Positions 7,865 to 17,213 of a stretch of DNA of 60,000 nucleotides are shown piece by piece. This stretch comes from Gammaproteobacteria bacterium TMED1 (GTDB lineage Bacteria; Pseudomonadota; Gammaproteobacteria; Pseudomonadales; Azotimanducaceae). The notes beneath the pieces are model-generated. The model was not told the DNA's origin. It worked only from the letters and a program-made list of their open reading frames with translations, and did no database searches. The position numbers were made by a program, and so were the translations under genes. The DNA lies in NCBI GenBank assembly GCA_002167855.2, contig NHBG02000022.1, positions 1 to 60,000 on the forward strand, written 5' to 3'. Within the stretch, counting starts at the first letter, position 1; every line of letters begins with the position of its first letter.

Positions 7865-9136
7865 ATGCGTGATGAAACTAAACTCATACACTCCGGATAT
7901 GAAACTGACCCTACAACTCATTCGGTTGCAACGCCTATTTACCAAACGGTAGCTTATGAATTTGATAATGCTCAACATGGTGCCGACTTATTCAACTTAG
8001 CAGTACCCGGTAACATCTACACTCGGATTATGAATCCAACAACAGATGTCCTAGAGAAGCGAGTAGCAGATTTAGAAGGCGGCGTAGGTGGATTAGCGGT
8101 TAGCGCCGGTAGCGCCGCGATTAATTACGCGATCTTAAATATTGCAGAAGCTGGGTCTAATATTGTTACTACACCACAACTGTATGGTGGCACTTATACG
8201 CTCTTTGCCCATATGTTACCTAAACAAGGTATTGAATGCCGCTTTGCTGATGGAGATGATCCAGCCAGTATCGCCGCCCAAATCGACGACAACACAAAAG
8301 CTGTCTTCTGCGAGTCCATAGGTAATCCTGCAGGAAACATTGTTGACCTGGAAGCGATCGCTAAGATTGCGCATGAAAACGGAGTCCCTCTCATTGTAGA
8401 TAACACAGTGGCAACCCCGATCTTAACCAAACCTGTAGACTATGGTGCTAACGTAGTCGTGCACTCCCTTACAAAATACATGGGGGGCCACGGAAACTCT
8501 CTTGGCGGAATCATCGTTGATTGTGGTAACTTCCCATGGGCTGAACATGGTGAAAAATTCCCGATGCTCACTACACCAGAGCCCTCTTACCATGGTGTGG
8601 TCTATACAGAAGCACTTGGTGAGGCTGCTTACATAGGTCGAGCTAGGACGGTACCACTTCGGAATACAGGATCCGCGATAGCTCCCTTTAATGCATTTCT
8701 CATTTTACAGGGGATAGAAACATTGTCGCTGCGTATGGAAAGACATTGTAGTAATGCCATGGCAGTAGCTAACTTTTTACAGAACCACAGTAAAGTGTCC
8801 TCCGTAAGCTTTGCTGGTTTATCCACAGACAAGTATCATGACTTGGCACAAAAGTACTGTAACGGGGTTCCTGCTTCCCTTTTAACTTTTGAGATCAATG
8901 GTGGATACGAAGCCGCCGTACGATTTTATGATGCACTATCTTTGTTTAAGCGGCTAGTGAATATTGGTGATGCAAAGTCACTCGCTTGTCATCCTGCGTC
9001 AACGACTCATCGACAGCTAACGGACGAGGAACAAGCTAAAGCCGGAGTTACTGAAGGGATGATTCGGCTTTGTGTTGGTATTGAGCACGAAGAAGACATT
9101 CTTGGGGATCTGGAACAAGCGCTTGGAAAAGCATAA
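7865..9136 (+). CDS. metY: O-acetylhomoserine aminocarboxypropyltransferase (O-acetylhomoserine sulfhydrylase)
   Basis: A 423-residue PLP enzyme of the Cys/Met metabolism family, the usual size for MetY. It joins O-acetylhomoserine with sulfide to give homocysteine in the cytoplasm. Recognisable segments are the start THSVATPIYQTVAYEF, the PLP-phosphate region (YTRIMNPTTDVLEKR), the aspartate region (IVDNTVATPIL) and the Schiff-base lysine in HSLTKYMGGHG. The long insertions after the lysine favour MetY over MetB/MetC. It stands alone between a terminator and a gene-poor region; no SAM riboswitch is seen upstream. Sulfide assimilation could connect to sulfate released by the nearby sulfatases, but that link is only inferred. 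Confidence 0.93.
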   Translation: MRDETKLIHSGYETDPTTHSVATPIYQTVAYEFDNAQHGADLFNLAVPGNIYTRIMNPTTDVLEKRVADLEGGVGGLAVSAGSAAINYAILNIAEAGSNIVTTPQLYGGTYTLFAHMLPKQGIECRFADGDDPASIAAQIDDNTKAVFCESIGNPAGNIVDLEAIAKIAHENGVPLIVDNTVATPILTKPVDYGANVVVHSLTKYMGGHGNSLGGIIVDCGNFPWAEHGEKFPMLTTPEPSYHGVVYTEALGEAAYIGRARTVPLRNTGSAIAPFNAFLILQGIETLSLRMERHCSNAMAVANFLQNHSKVSSVSFAGLSTDKYHDLAQKYCNGVPASLLTFEINGGYEAAVRFYDALSLFKRLVNIGDAKSLACHPASTTHRQLTDEEQAKAGVTEGMIRLCVGIEHEEDILGDLEQALGKA

Positions 9137-9703
9137 ACCTTCAGATTAATAGGGACTCATATATACAGTCGTCCAGTGTAGTCTTGTAATCTTCATGCCT
9201 CAGAAGGGGCAGAAAATGCTTAAGTTGGGATCACCAAATGGGGGTTAAAAGCCCAATCACATGGTGAGGCATCCTGTAAATAGGAAATCTTATTGCTAGC
9301 TTGCATCTAGATAGGTTTTTCCTAGCTCGTGCACTAAAAGGATGATCATCCGAGTCTTAACATTAAATTCTGCAGCCAGACCAACACATTCCTTGAAAGT
9401 CCAAACATCTTTTGATGCAATGCGTTTTTCCAAGTCATCCATACGTAAGCTTAACGATTAATATGTAAGCGACTAATTATTACATAGAATAAAGCCACCC
9501 TCTCACTAGTATCATTGATCAAACAAGTGCATTTATGTGATGAGGGATCGATCACGGATTCAGGTAACTAAGAAGTAAACTTTTAATTAGAGTATCGCGT
9601 GCTTCCAACTAAAAAAGGGCCTTGAAAAATATTTGATTAACGATAAGTCCACGCACTTGCGGTCTTTCGCTAAGTAATCGTCTACTACCTTACTATTCTT
9701 AAC
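9137..9703. other. Gene-poor region between metY and the sulfotransferase
   Basis: Of these 567 bases only 9296-9442 on the minus strand looks coding (listed separately). The stretches 9137-9295 and 9443-9703 show stops in all frames and no clear hairpin, tRNA or riboswitch. Confidence 0.4.
9296..9442 (-). CDS. Possible 48-residue protein of unknown function
   Basis: Read on the minus strand from ATG (9442) to TAG (9296) this gives a 48-residue peptide, MDDLEKRIASKDVWTFKECV and onward, ending GKTYLDAS. The composition looks protein-like: an acidic start, a Lys/Arg centre (AAEFNVKTRM), a hydrophobic stretch (IILLVHEL), and no rare-codon excess. The pattern of a small helical domain with a helix-turn-helix-like second half reminds me of short conserved marine bacterial and phage proteins, but I cannot name a family. 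No good ribosome binding site is visible, so it may be unexpressed or an artefact. Confidence 0.42.
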   Translation of the reverse strand: MDDLEKRIASKDVWTFKECVGLAAEFNVKTRMIILLVHELGKTYLDAS

Positions 9704-10681
9704 ATGGGTTGCGAATTGATGGGCTGTATCACTATCCACATAGGTTTTTCAAAAACGGGTACCACTACACTTCAACGGGCCGTTTTTCAAAACCATCCCC
9801 AGATCTACTACCTCGGTAAAATTTATAAAAGCCAATATCCTCGGCAATGTATTTCTGCAGATACGTTTGACTTCTTGCTTCCACTTCTATGGGAAACAGA
9901 TAAACCTTTGGACCCTGAAGGTCAAAGACATTTTTTTGAAAAAAAACTCTTACCAGAGGTTGGAGAGAACCGAATAATTTTGGGTTCTTGGGAAGGTCTG
10001 GGGCAGCAAGGAACTCAGTCATTTTTGGAATCCATGAACCGTCTCAAACTAGTATGCGGTCAATGTAAACTCCTAGTCACCGTCAGGAATCCAATCACTC
10101 GCCTGCCTTCACTTTACTTACAGCATCTAAGGGGAAACCAAAAGCAGTTAGCAGATAAATTTGTCACATTTGAAGAATGGTTACAGAATCAGAAAATTAA
10201 ACTTGGCGGGTTAAAACAAATCTTTGACTATAGAAGTTATATTGAATTAGCCATGACCACCTTGGGCCAGGAAAATGTCGGTGTCTTCCTTTATGAGGAA
10301 TTTGATTCTGATCCCAAAAAATACCTTAGTAATCTTTCTCACTTTTTAAACATTGACTCTAAAACCGTTATCAAGCTTGCCGAGGGCGAAAGACATCACA
10401 CCCGTCTTTTTGCCTCTCAGGTAAGAAGGATGGAGACTATTAATAGATCATTTATCGGCAGACTTCTCTGGCGATTCTCTAGCACTTCTAAAAAGAAACA
10501 ATCAATAGGGTTCTCTGATCGTGAGGGGATAATCGAATCAAAGGTCGCGCAGGACACCCCAGCTTCAATAGATCTATCTCCAGAACTGCTAAATGAGATA
10601 GGGACAGCAGCACAAGCTGATAATCGCTGGCTGGTAAAGAACGTGGGCCTTGACCTTGCTAAATATAGCTATCCCCTGTGA
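9704..10681 (+). CDS. PAPS-dependent sulfotransferase family protein
   Basis: A 325-residue protein. The 5'-phosphosulfate-binding loop is seen near residues 12-24 (IGFSKTGTTTLQ) and the 3'-phosphate-binding element in the VTVRNPITRLPSLYLQ segment near 125-140. Such enzymes move a sulfuryl group from PAPS to sugars, lipids or proteins. ATG 9704 is the outer start; ATG 9719 (codon 6) would begin closer to the conserved fold, and neither has a clear ribosome binding site. There is no signal peptide. It converges on the sulfatase operon with a 19-base gap. A sulfate-adding enzyme beside four sulfate-removing ones is unusual; it may serve cell-surface glycans instead of catabolism. Confidence 0.78.
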   Translation: MGCELMGCITIHIGFSKTGTTTLQRAVFQNHPQIYYLGKIYKSQYPRQCISADTFDFLLPLLWETDKPLDPEGQRHFFEKKLLPEVGENRIILGSWEGLGQQGTQSFLESMNRLKLVCGQCKLLVTVRNPITRLPSLYLQHLRGNQKQLADKFVTFEEWLQNQKIKLGGLKQIFDYRSYIELAMTTLGQENVGVFLYEEFDSDPKKYLSNLSHFLNIDSKTVIKLAEGERHHTRLFASQVRRMETINRSFIGRLLWRFSSTSKKKQSIGFSDREGIIESKVAQDTPASIDLSPELLNEIGTAAQADNRWLVKNVGLDLAKYSYPL

Positions 10682-10700
10682 TGTCAACGTACCCCAAAGG

Positions 10701-12935
10701 TTAGAGTTCCAGCTTAATCAAAACAGAATGTATTATTCCGGTGAAGTTAAAGGGTGCAATATATAGATCTGTCACAGGGGCATCTAAATCGCGACCTACG
10801 TCTGCGCCTCGCATGCTGGCCATATGGGTAGTGTCTGATATGACTATGGAGGCGATCTCCTTATTTTGCACTTTCAACAAGAAGACGCCAGAGTTCGGAT
10901 TTTGTTTTTGAAATAATAAGTCTAAAGTAACCCTCCCTAATGGAAGTAGATCTTTGGAAATCCAAGTATTCGGTGTATCCATTACGGTATACACAAATGC
11001 TAAAAAGCCATTTTGAACATATAGGGATATTCCATTTAGAAACGAACCTTGAGCAAAGATTACACCCTCTGTTTCTGCAGAACTAATTTCAACGTCCGCT
11101 TTTAACAACCAATTACCATCCGCAAGAGAAGGTGACCTCACTCGAGGAACATGGGCCATTGGTGGAATAAATCGATAGGATGTTCTCGGCTTTTCCAACC
11201 TTCGACCTCTCTGGCCTACTCGATCATCTAGAGGTAAGACCCCATTACGGCCGGCTTCGAGCCACCACAAATCGATCATTTCCCTAAGGCGACTGGGCTC
11301 CTCAGATGCAAGATTCCGAGACTCTGAAAAATCCTCATCCAAGTGATACAGCTCCCACTGATCTTCATTGTAAGCATCCCCTGACTGGTGTCTGGTAACT
11401 GCCTTCCAACCATCTAGCCATAGCCCTCGCTTTCCCATCATTTCGAAATATTGTATTGGCTTTTCACTTGAACAATTAGCATCATGCAAAGAGTAAACAA
11501 GACTGGTACCGGTTATTGGCATCTGTTCAAAGCCATTATAATTTTCTTTCGGTATAACACCCAACAATTCAAGTATTGTCGGTGTAATATCATTGACGTA
11601 ATGAAATTGATTGCGAATCCCGCCTGTTTCTTCTATGCCACTCGGGTAGTGCACAATCATAGGAACTCTAACCCCTCCCCCATGAGTGTCTTGTTTATAC
11701 CAACGGAGCGGCGTATTGCCCACCTGCGCCCATCCCCAAGGAATATCGCTATTAGTCTTGTAGGTGCCTATTTCATCCAATCTTTCTTGAACTAAATCAA
11801 AATCTTCCTCAGGGAGAGGACGACCGCGCTTTTCCGCAATCGTCACACCATCATTTGTTGCTCCGCGACCAGGCGCCGTCCCCACACTCATAACACCGTA
11901 GGGACCACCGGCTTGACTCGTCCCATTGTCTGCAGTCAGCACTACAACGGTATCATCGAGCTTTTGTAATAAATCCAAATGATCAATTAATCGACCGATT
12001 TGGTCGTCAGTATGGTTCAGAAATCCAGCCCAGGTTTCTTGTAAACGGCAGACAAATTTTTGTTGGTTTTTAGTGAGAGAAGACCACGGCTTAACTCCTG
12101 GATTCCGGGGCGGTAACACCGTATTTTCTGGAATAATACCCATTTCTATTTGGCGTTTAAAATAGCGCTCTCTTACAATATCCCATCCTTCGTCATAAAA
12201 ACCCTTGTACTTCTCAACATAATTGCCGGGAACCTGGTGAGGCGCATGCATCGCACCCGGCGCAAAATACATGAAAAACGGTCTTTCTGAATTACTGTAG
12301 TTCAAGTCATTTATAAACTCGATAGCATGATCCACCAAATCATTGGTTACGTGGTAACCATCTTGTGGACTTTTAGGTGGATTGACAGGATGATTATCGT
12401 AAGTCAGTTCTGGGTAGAATTGAGGGGTGCCACCAGGAAGAAACCCATAAAAACGATCAAATCCCCGTTGGAGTGGCCATTCATTGTGCGGACCACCCGC
12501 CGAAAAATTAGCCGAAGGATTGAGATGCCACTTACCTAGAGCAAATGTAGCAAAGCCTTCTTCCCCCAACATTTCTGCTAAATTGGCAGAATGCCTACTT
12601 ACGCAACCCCTCTGATTAGGATATCCACTATCGCCAAAGCCAGAGATAGTTGAGATACCAACTGCATGATGATTACGACCAGTCAATATAGATGCTCTGG
12701 TTGGCGAGCAAAGCGGGGTTACATGGAAATTGTTGTATCGAAGACCATTTTTAGCTAACGCATCCATGTTTGGTGTATCAATATTTGAACCATAGCATCC
12801 CAAATTAGCAAAACCCGTATCATCTAAAAGAATCAATAGAACATTGGGTTTTCCCTGTGCGTAATTATCCTGCTGCCATTCTGGAGTTGAGTTTTCGTAA
12901 GTAGTACGTATTTCACCGCCAAATCCGGAGACCAT
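10701..12935 (-). CDS. Arylsulfatase-type sulfatase with C-terminal beta domain
   Basis: A 744-residue S1-type sulfatase. The formylglycine site is C76-S-P-T-R within TPLCSPTRASILTGRNHHAVG. Metal-binding acids are D38-D39 (LLDDTG) and a further DNG (TADNGTS). The catalytic sulfatase domain is followed from about 600 by a beta-rich region, as in long arylsulfatases of the AtsA-like subgroup. It hydrolyses sulfate esters; the substrate is unknown. The N-terminus (MVSGFGGEIRTTYENS) is not a signal peptide, so it should be cytoplasmic. It is the last gene of the minus-strand operon, starting 3 bases after the stop of the preceding sulfatase gene. Confidence 0.9.
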   Translation of the reverse strand: MVSGFGGEIRTTYENSTPEWQQDNYAQGKPNVLLILLDDTGFANLGCYGSNIDTPNMDALAKNGLRYNNFHVTPLCSPTRASILTGRNHHAVGISTISGFGDSGYPNQRGCVSRHSANLAEMLGEEGFATFALGKWHLNPSANFSAGGPHNEWPLQRGFDRFYGFLPGGTPQFYPELTYDNHPVNPPKSPQDGYHVTNDLVDHAIEFINDLNYSNSERPFFMYFAPGAMHAPHQVPGNYVEKYKGFYDEGWDIVRERYFKRQIEMGIIPENTVLPPRNPGVKPWSSLTKNQQKFVCRLQETWAGFLNHTDDQIGRLIDHLDLLQKLDDTVVVLTADNGTSQAGGPYGVMSVGTAPGRGATNDGVTIAEKRGRPLPEEDFDLVQERLDEIGTYKTNSDIPWGWAQVGNTPLRWYKQDTHGGGVRVPMIVHYPSGIEETGGIRNQFHYVNDITPTILELLGVIPKENYNGFEQMPITGTSLVYSLHDANCSSEKPIQYFEMMGKRGLWLDGWKAVTRHQSGDAYNEDQWELYHLDEDFSESRNLASEEPSRLREMIDLWWLEAGRNGVLPLDDRVGQRGRRLEKPRTSYRFIPPMAHVPRVRSPSLADGNWLLKADVEISSAETEGVIFAQGSFLNGISLYVQNGFLAFVYTVMDTPNTWISKDLLPLGRVTLDLLFQKQNPNSGVFLLKVQNKEIASIVISDTTHMASMRGADVGRDLDAPVTDLYIAPFNFTGIIHSVLIKLEL

Positions 12936-12938
12936 GGT

Positions 12939-14588
12939 CTAACGCCCCTCTACAGTAATATCAAATATTTTTTGTTTGCTATTTTCATAACCTATTCGCG
13001 ATACTATCGTTCTAAGACGATGCCTTCCGAAGGGCAGGGAAAGAGGGGAGGTAAAAATTCTCCAGAAGGAACCTTCGTCTTCGTCGAAAGTATACGAAAT
13101 GCTCGAGCCCGGAATACCAGAAAATAGCTGTAGACGATGCTTTTCAGGGAGTTTGAAATCATCTGGTGCTCGCTCTTGACCGAACGAGTTTGCGGTGAAA
13201 ATGAGACAACTAGCCTCGCTACAAACTGGTTTTTTATCATCCGGATAGTGAGTTTGCTTTAGAATTCTTTCCTCTACCAACCCCAGGTCCCCAGTCTCTT
13301 TTTGCCAAGATTCAAGCTTGTTCCTCATTCTCGTTAATACTTCACCATAAACATGATCGCCAGCCAGGTTATTCACCTCCCAAGGATCCTCATCGGTGTC
13401 ATACAACTCCTCAACAGGCCGTTTGTCAGCAAATATCTTGGACTGCGTTTCATTGAGAGAACCCTCGAGCCAACAACGATACCATTCCTGCATAATAGGG
13501 TGATTGTTTCGAAAACGATTCCAAACAAGGTAGGGCTTCTCAGGAAAACCATTTTTTATATACTTATACTGTTTGTCACGAACTGCTCTCACCATCTCGT
13601 GGTCCATGTCACTTCTATCGACTGATGAGTAAATATAATTTCTTTCGCTGGTTTTCTGTCCACCAAGAAACGCCTTACCCTCTATATGAGGTGGCACGGT
13701 GATATTACAGGCACTCAGCATTGTAGCCCCCAGATCAAGTGTACTTACTAAGCGATTGTTAGTGGTATTAGATACTATTTTTCCAGGCCAACGAATGATC
13801 ATGGGCGAATGAATGCCTGAATCATACAGGTGTCGTTTGCCTCTTGGCATTGGTCCATGATCACTCCAGTGGACGACGATTGTATTTTCAACTAGGTCAT
13901 CTTCCTCTAGCTGCTTGAGTAACTGCCCCATAACCTTGTCGCACTGAGCAATATTGTCGTAGTTCTTTGCAATACTCTCTCTAACCCGAGGAGTGTCTGG
14001 GAAATAAGGTGGCACTTCTACCGAATCTGGATCGGTGATTGCCTCAAATATCGGCTCCGGTTCCACCATAACTGGCCTTTCCCGTATACCTTCCCACATA
14101 CCTGACTCGTGGGTATATTCAGGATTGAAGACTGAGAAAAAGGGTAGCGATTTATCGGGACGATTTCGCCAATGCGCCCCGAAAGAGCAATCATCCCAAG
14201 CAGCAAAGGGTGAGGAAAATTGATAGTCGGTTTTGACATTGTTAGTACAATAGTACCCTTCTCTACGAAAGTACTCTCCGAGACACTTCACAAAATGAGG
14301 TACTGGTGCATCGTAGTGATTGGGTCTTGGTACGGCAGCATTACCGACCGCTCTCGCCTGACTAATACGCATATTATGAGCCCCGATACTGGTAGGGTAC
14401 ATACCTGTAATAACAGCTGCTCTCGCTGGAGCGCAGATTGGTGCTGTTGAGAATGCATTAGGATAAATACAACCCTCAGATGCCAGCCTATCAACATTAG
14501 GAGTAGCAGCAATCTTATCGCCATAGCAGCCATACAAAGGAATACAATCTTCAAAACTGACCCATAGTATATTTGGTCTATCCTTCAT
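12939..14588 (-). CDS. Sulfatase, CAPAR type
   Basis: A 549-residue sulfatase. The formylglycine cysteine is C52 in TAPICAPARAAVITGMYP. The first metal site is in WVSFED (13-14) and the second in HWSDHGPMPRGK. The layout resembles the heparan N-sulfatase/sulfamidase-like branch, so the substrate could be an O- or N-sulfated sugar. The C-terminal part from about 450 is less conserved. The ATG has a strong GAGGAG ribosome binding site. No signal peptide is seen, which predicts cytoplasmic action. It lies 33 bases after the enolase-superfamily gene and 3 bases before the next sulfatase gene. Confidence 0.88.
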   Translation of the reverse strand: MKDRPNILWVSFEDCIPLYGCYGDKIAATPNVDRLASEGCIYPNAFSTAPICAPARAAVITGMYPTSIGAHNMRISQARAVGNAAVPRPNHYDAPVPHFVKCLGEYFRREGYYCTNNVKTDYQFSSPFAAWDDCSFGAHWRNRPDKSLPFFSVFNPEYTHESGMWEGIRERPVMVEPEPIFEAITDPDSVEVPPYFPDTPRVRESIAKNYDNIAQCDKVMGQLLKQLEEDDLVENTIVVHWSDHGPMPRGKRHLYDSGIHSPMIIRWPGKIVSNTTNNRLVSTLDLGATMLSACNITVPPHIEGKAFLGGQKTSERNYIYSSVDRSDMDHEMVRAVRDKQYKYIKNGFPEKPYLVWNRFRNNHPIMQEWYRCWLEGSLNETQSKIFADKRPVEELYDTDEDPWEVNNLAGDHVYGEVLTRMRNKLESWQKETGDLGLVEERILKQTHYPDDKKPVCSEASCLIFTANSFGQERAPDDFKLPEKHRLQLFSGIPGSSISYTFDEDEGSFWRIFTSPLSLPFGRHRLRTIVSRIGYENSKQKIFDITVEGR

Positions 14589-14621
14589 CGATAAATCTCC
14601 TCAATCTTTTGGCCCAAAGAC

Positions 14622-15824
14622 TTACCGAATAGGTCTCGGTTTATGCCAAATTGGTGGATGCGCTCGAATAGCATCCTCATTCAAATCACAACCCCAACCT
14701 GGACGGTCAGGAACTATAAGATACCCATCGATAATCTTCGGGAGATGGAGAACCAATTCATCTTTCCAGGGCACTTCATCGACATCTATTTCCATAATCC
14801 TAAAATTTGGAATCGCAGCACAAAAATGTGCACTCATCATTGTGGCGAGATGACCATAAAAGTTATGAGGTGCAATATTGACTTCATATGTATCCGCTAA
14901 GGCAGCAATCTTGTAAGACTGCCAAGCGCCATTCCAAGGCACATCTATGATAGCTACATCCACAGACTGAGCTTCAAAATACCGACGAAATTCCTTCGTA
15001 CCATATAGCGACTCGCAGGATGCTATAGGAATTTCTGATTGACTACGGATATACGCGAGCGCTTCGGGATTAAAGATATCCATCTCACACCAGCATAAAT
15101 CGCGACTCGCTAGTGCGCGTAACATCTTAATATACCCCTCTGGATTAAAATTAAAGTTCGTATCCAACATAATGTCGACATCGCCACCGGTGCCGTCATG
15201 AAATGCCTCAATCTCCTCGCAGACAGAATTAATCAAGGCCTTTTCGGCGTTTCTTTCAGGAAAAGATCTTCTCCAGCCATGAGTATAACCCCCCTCCCGG
15301 TTGAGACCATCTTTAAAGACGAACATATTACATTTCAAAGCAGTATACCCCGATGCCTTAACTTCAGCTCCAAGCAACCTTATATCCTCAAGAGACTTCA
15401 GCACAGGCTTGCCCACCTGAGATGCCATCTCTTCAGCCATTCGATAAGTTCCGCAATGACTCCAATATAATCTCAGCCGATCTCTAACTGCACCACCAAG
15501 CAATTGATATACAGGAATCCCCAAGGCCTTCCCTTTGACATCAAGGAGGGCATTTTCAATTGCTGCAATAGCCTGAGCATTAATCCCTCCCGGAGCTTGG
15601 CGAGTGATTGCATAGAGTCTGGCAAAGATGACCTCATTATCGAGCGGATTCGAACCAATGATTATTGGTGATAATTGATCAATTACTGCTGACAAACCCA
15701 TGCTACCGTATGATTGGTTGTACTCGCTGTATCCTATAATGCCGTCATCTGTAGTTATCTTTAAGAAGGATAGATTTGCCCAACCAGCATTACAGTGAAG
15801 ACTTTCAACCGATGTAATTTTCAT
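14622..15824 (-). CDS. Enolase-superfamily acid-sugar dehydratase or racemase, mandelate-racemase subgroup
   Basis: A 400-residue protein with the two-domain enolase-superfamily layout. Metal ligands are likely in DIMLDTNFNF, CWCEMDIF and ASCESLYG. The Asp-His pair of the mandelate-racemase subgroup appears in IIDVPWNG and NIAPHNFYG. The usual Lys-x-Lys at the end of the second strand reads K-C-N (YTALKCNMF), so the base set differs from mandelate racemase and is nearer to the sugar-acid dehydratases. It would abstract the alpha-proton of an aldonate and eliminate water. It is embedded between sulfatase genes in one operon, which suggests that a desulfated sugar acid is its substrate; that is inference. 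Confidence 0.86.
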   Translation of the reverse strand: MKITSVESLHCNAGWANLSFLKITTDDGIIGYSEYNQSYGSMGLSAVIDQLSPIIIGSNPLDNEVIFARLYAITRQAPGGINAQAIAAIENALLDVKGKALGIPVYQLLGGAVRDRLRLYWSHCGTYRMAEEMASQVGKPVLKSLEDIRLLGAEVKASGYTALKCNMFVFKDGLNREGGYTHGWRRSFPERNAEKALINSVCEEIEAFHDGTGGDVDIMLDTNFNFNPEGYIKMLRALASRDLCWCEMDIFNPEALAYIRSQSEIPIASCESLYGTKEFRRYFEAQSVDVAIIDVPWNGAWQSYKIAALADTYEVNIAPHNFYGHLATMMSAHFCAAIPNFRIMEIDVDEVPWKDELVLHLPKIIDGYLIVPDRPGWGCDLNEDAIRAHPPIWHKPRPIR

Positions 15825-15842
15825 GATTTCTTTCTCTAATTA

Positions 15843-17213
15843 TTACTGAGCTCTATATAACTGAGATTGTGCGACGCGCTCAAGAATCCTTAATCTAAGA
15901 TCATCTTTGTAACCTTGGTATTCAGACACTCCAGCAAGGTTATGCTCTTCAAAAGGATCATTTTTTCGATCAAACAGCATATACACAGCACCCAGTTTAT
16001 TCAAAGCTACTTTCCACTCCTCATTCACTAGCATTAGTTCACCATCAATTTCTGATAAAGCATCATCACGGTGACTCGAACCATCAAGTGCATTGATAAA
16101 AGATTTTCCAAACTGAAGAAAACTAAGCTGAGCTCCTGCCAATTCTGCCAAGCTAGGACCCAGATCAACTGTCTCAACTGGCGATTTATTTATAACGCCT
16201 AATGCGTCTGCGTCTGGCCTCTTTAGAATTAAAGGTACTCTAACAGCCCCGTCGTAAAAATTGCCTTTTGAGATAAGTCCATGGTCCCCGTTCATTTCAC
16301 CATGATCTGAGGTAAAGGCGACTATCGTCCGCTCCATTTCTCCACGTTCATAAATGATATCTAGGATTTTACCTATTTGGTTGTCAATCAGAGAAACACT
16401 ACCGGCATAGTCGGCACGCATCGCAGCAACTTCTCCGTGCTCAAAATTAATGCTATTCCTTTCAAGCAACATATCAGCTCTACCTTTAGGTCGGACTGCA
16501 GAATCATAATGACTCGCCGGACTTGGCATCAGACTCGGATCATACATACTTGCGTAAGGTTCTGGGGTATCCCACGGTTGGTGGGGACCACCCCAACTTA
16601 CCCAGCAAAACCAAGGCTCGTCCCGATCATATGCCGATAGATAACGTCTAGCCTGCTGTCCAACATAAACATCGTAATAATGCTCTAATGGTAACGGTGA
16701 AGGGCGAACAACATATTGCTTGTGCGTAAAACGATCCTCAAAATCTGAACGATATTTTTCTAGTAAGCCTTCCGCTTGCCAACCCGCAATCATATTACTC
16801 ATTCCCTTCGCACTTGCCCGCGGACCAGCTATTTCATCCACATCATCTAAACCCAATGAATTTAGTAGTGCATCATTCTCACGAAGATCTGATGTCCCAT
16901 GCGGACTAAAATGGGTTTTCCCAAAGACACTCGTACGATAACCTACCGATCTGATCGCACTCATCCACGTATCAGTACCGGTCGGTAATCTATAGTTCAT
17001 ATGATTCCATACCCCGTTATTATGGGGATATTGTCCTGTTGCCAGAGTCACACGTGCTGGGACGCAAACGGGAGATGTGGTAATACAATTTGTAAATAGC
17101 GTCCCCTCAGCAGCAAGCCGATCAAGATTTGGAGTTTTTACCCAGTTTCCGATAGAACCTAATGCATCCCAGCGGTGTTGATCTGTCATCAAAAAAAGAA
17201 TATTCGGTCGCAC
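15843..17213 (-). CDS. Sulfatase, CVPAR type
   Basis: About 456 residues from a GTG at 17213 that overlaps the upstream stop codon by one base (TAGTG). An alternative GTG at 17231 adds six residues (MARRKI). The formylglycine cysteine lies in TTSPVCVPARVTLATGQYP, and metal residues in LMTDQHRWD and FTSDHGEMNGDHG. The size and the TDQ/GDHG pattern fit the choline-sulfatase and iduronate-sulfatase-like branch. No signal peptide is present. It is coupled to the sulfatase gene upstream and followed after 18 bases by the enolase-superfamily gene. The substrate is unknown. Confidence 0.89.
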   Translation of the reverse strand: MRPNILFLMTDQHRWDALGSIGNWVKTPNLDRLAAEGTLFTNCITTSPVCVPARVTLATGQYPHNNGVWNHMNYRLPTGTDTWMSAIRSVGYRTSVFGKTHFSPHGTSDLRENDALLNSLGLDDVDEIAGPRASAKGMSNMIAGWQAEGLLEKYRSDFEDRFTHKQYVVRPSPLPLEHYYDVYVGQQARRYLSAYDRDEPWFCWVSWGGPHQPWDTPEPYASMYDPSLMPSPASHYDSAVRPKGRADMLLERNSINFEHGEVAAMRADYAGSVSLIDNQIGKILDIIYERGEMERTIVAFTSDHGEMNGDHGLISKGNFYDGAVRVPLILKRPDADALGVINKSPVETVDLGPSLAELAGAQLSFLQFGKSFINALDGSSHRDDALSEIDGELMLVNEEWKVALNKLGAVYMLFDRKNDPFEEHNLAGVSEYQGYKDDLRLRILERVAQSQLYRAQ

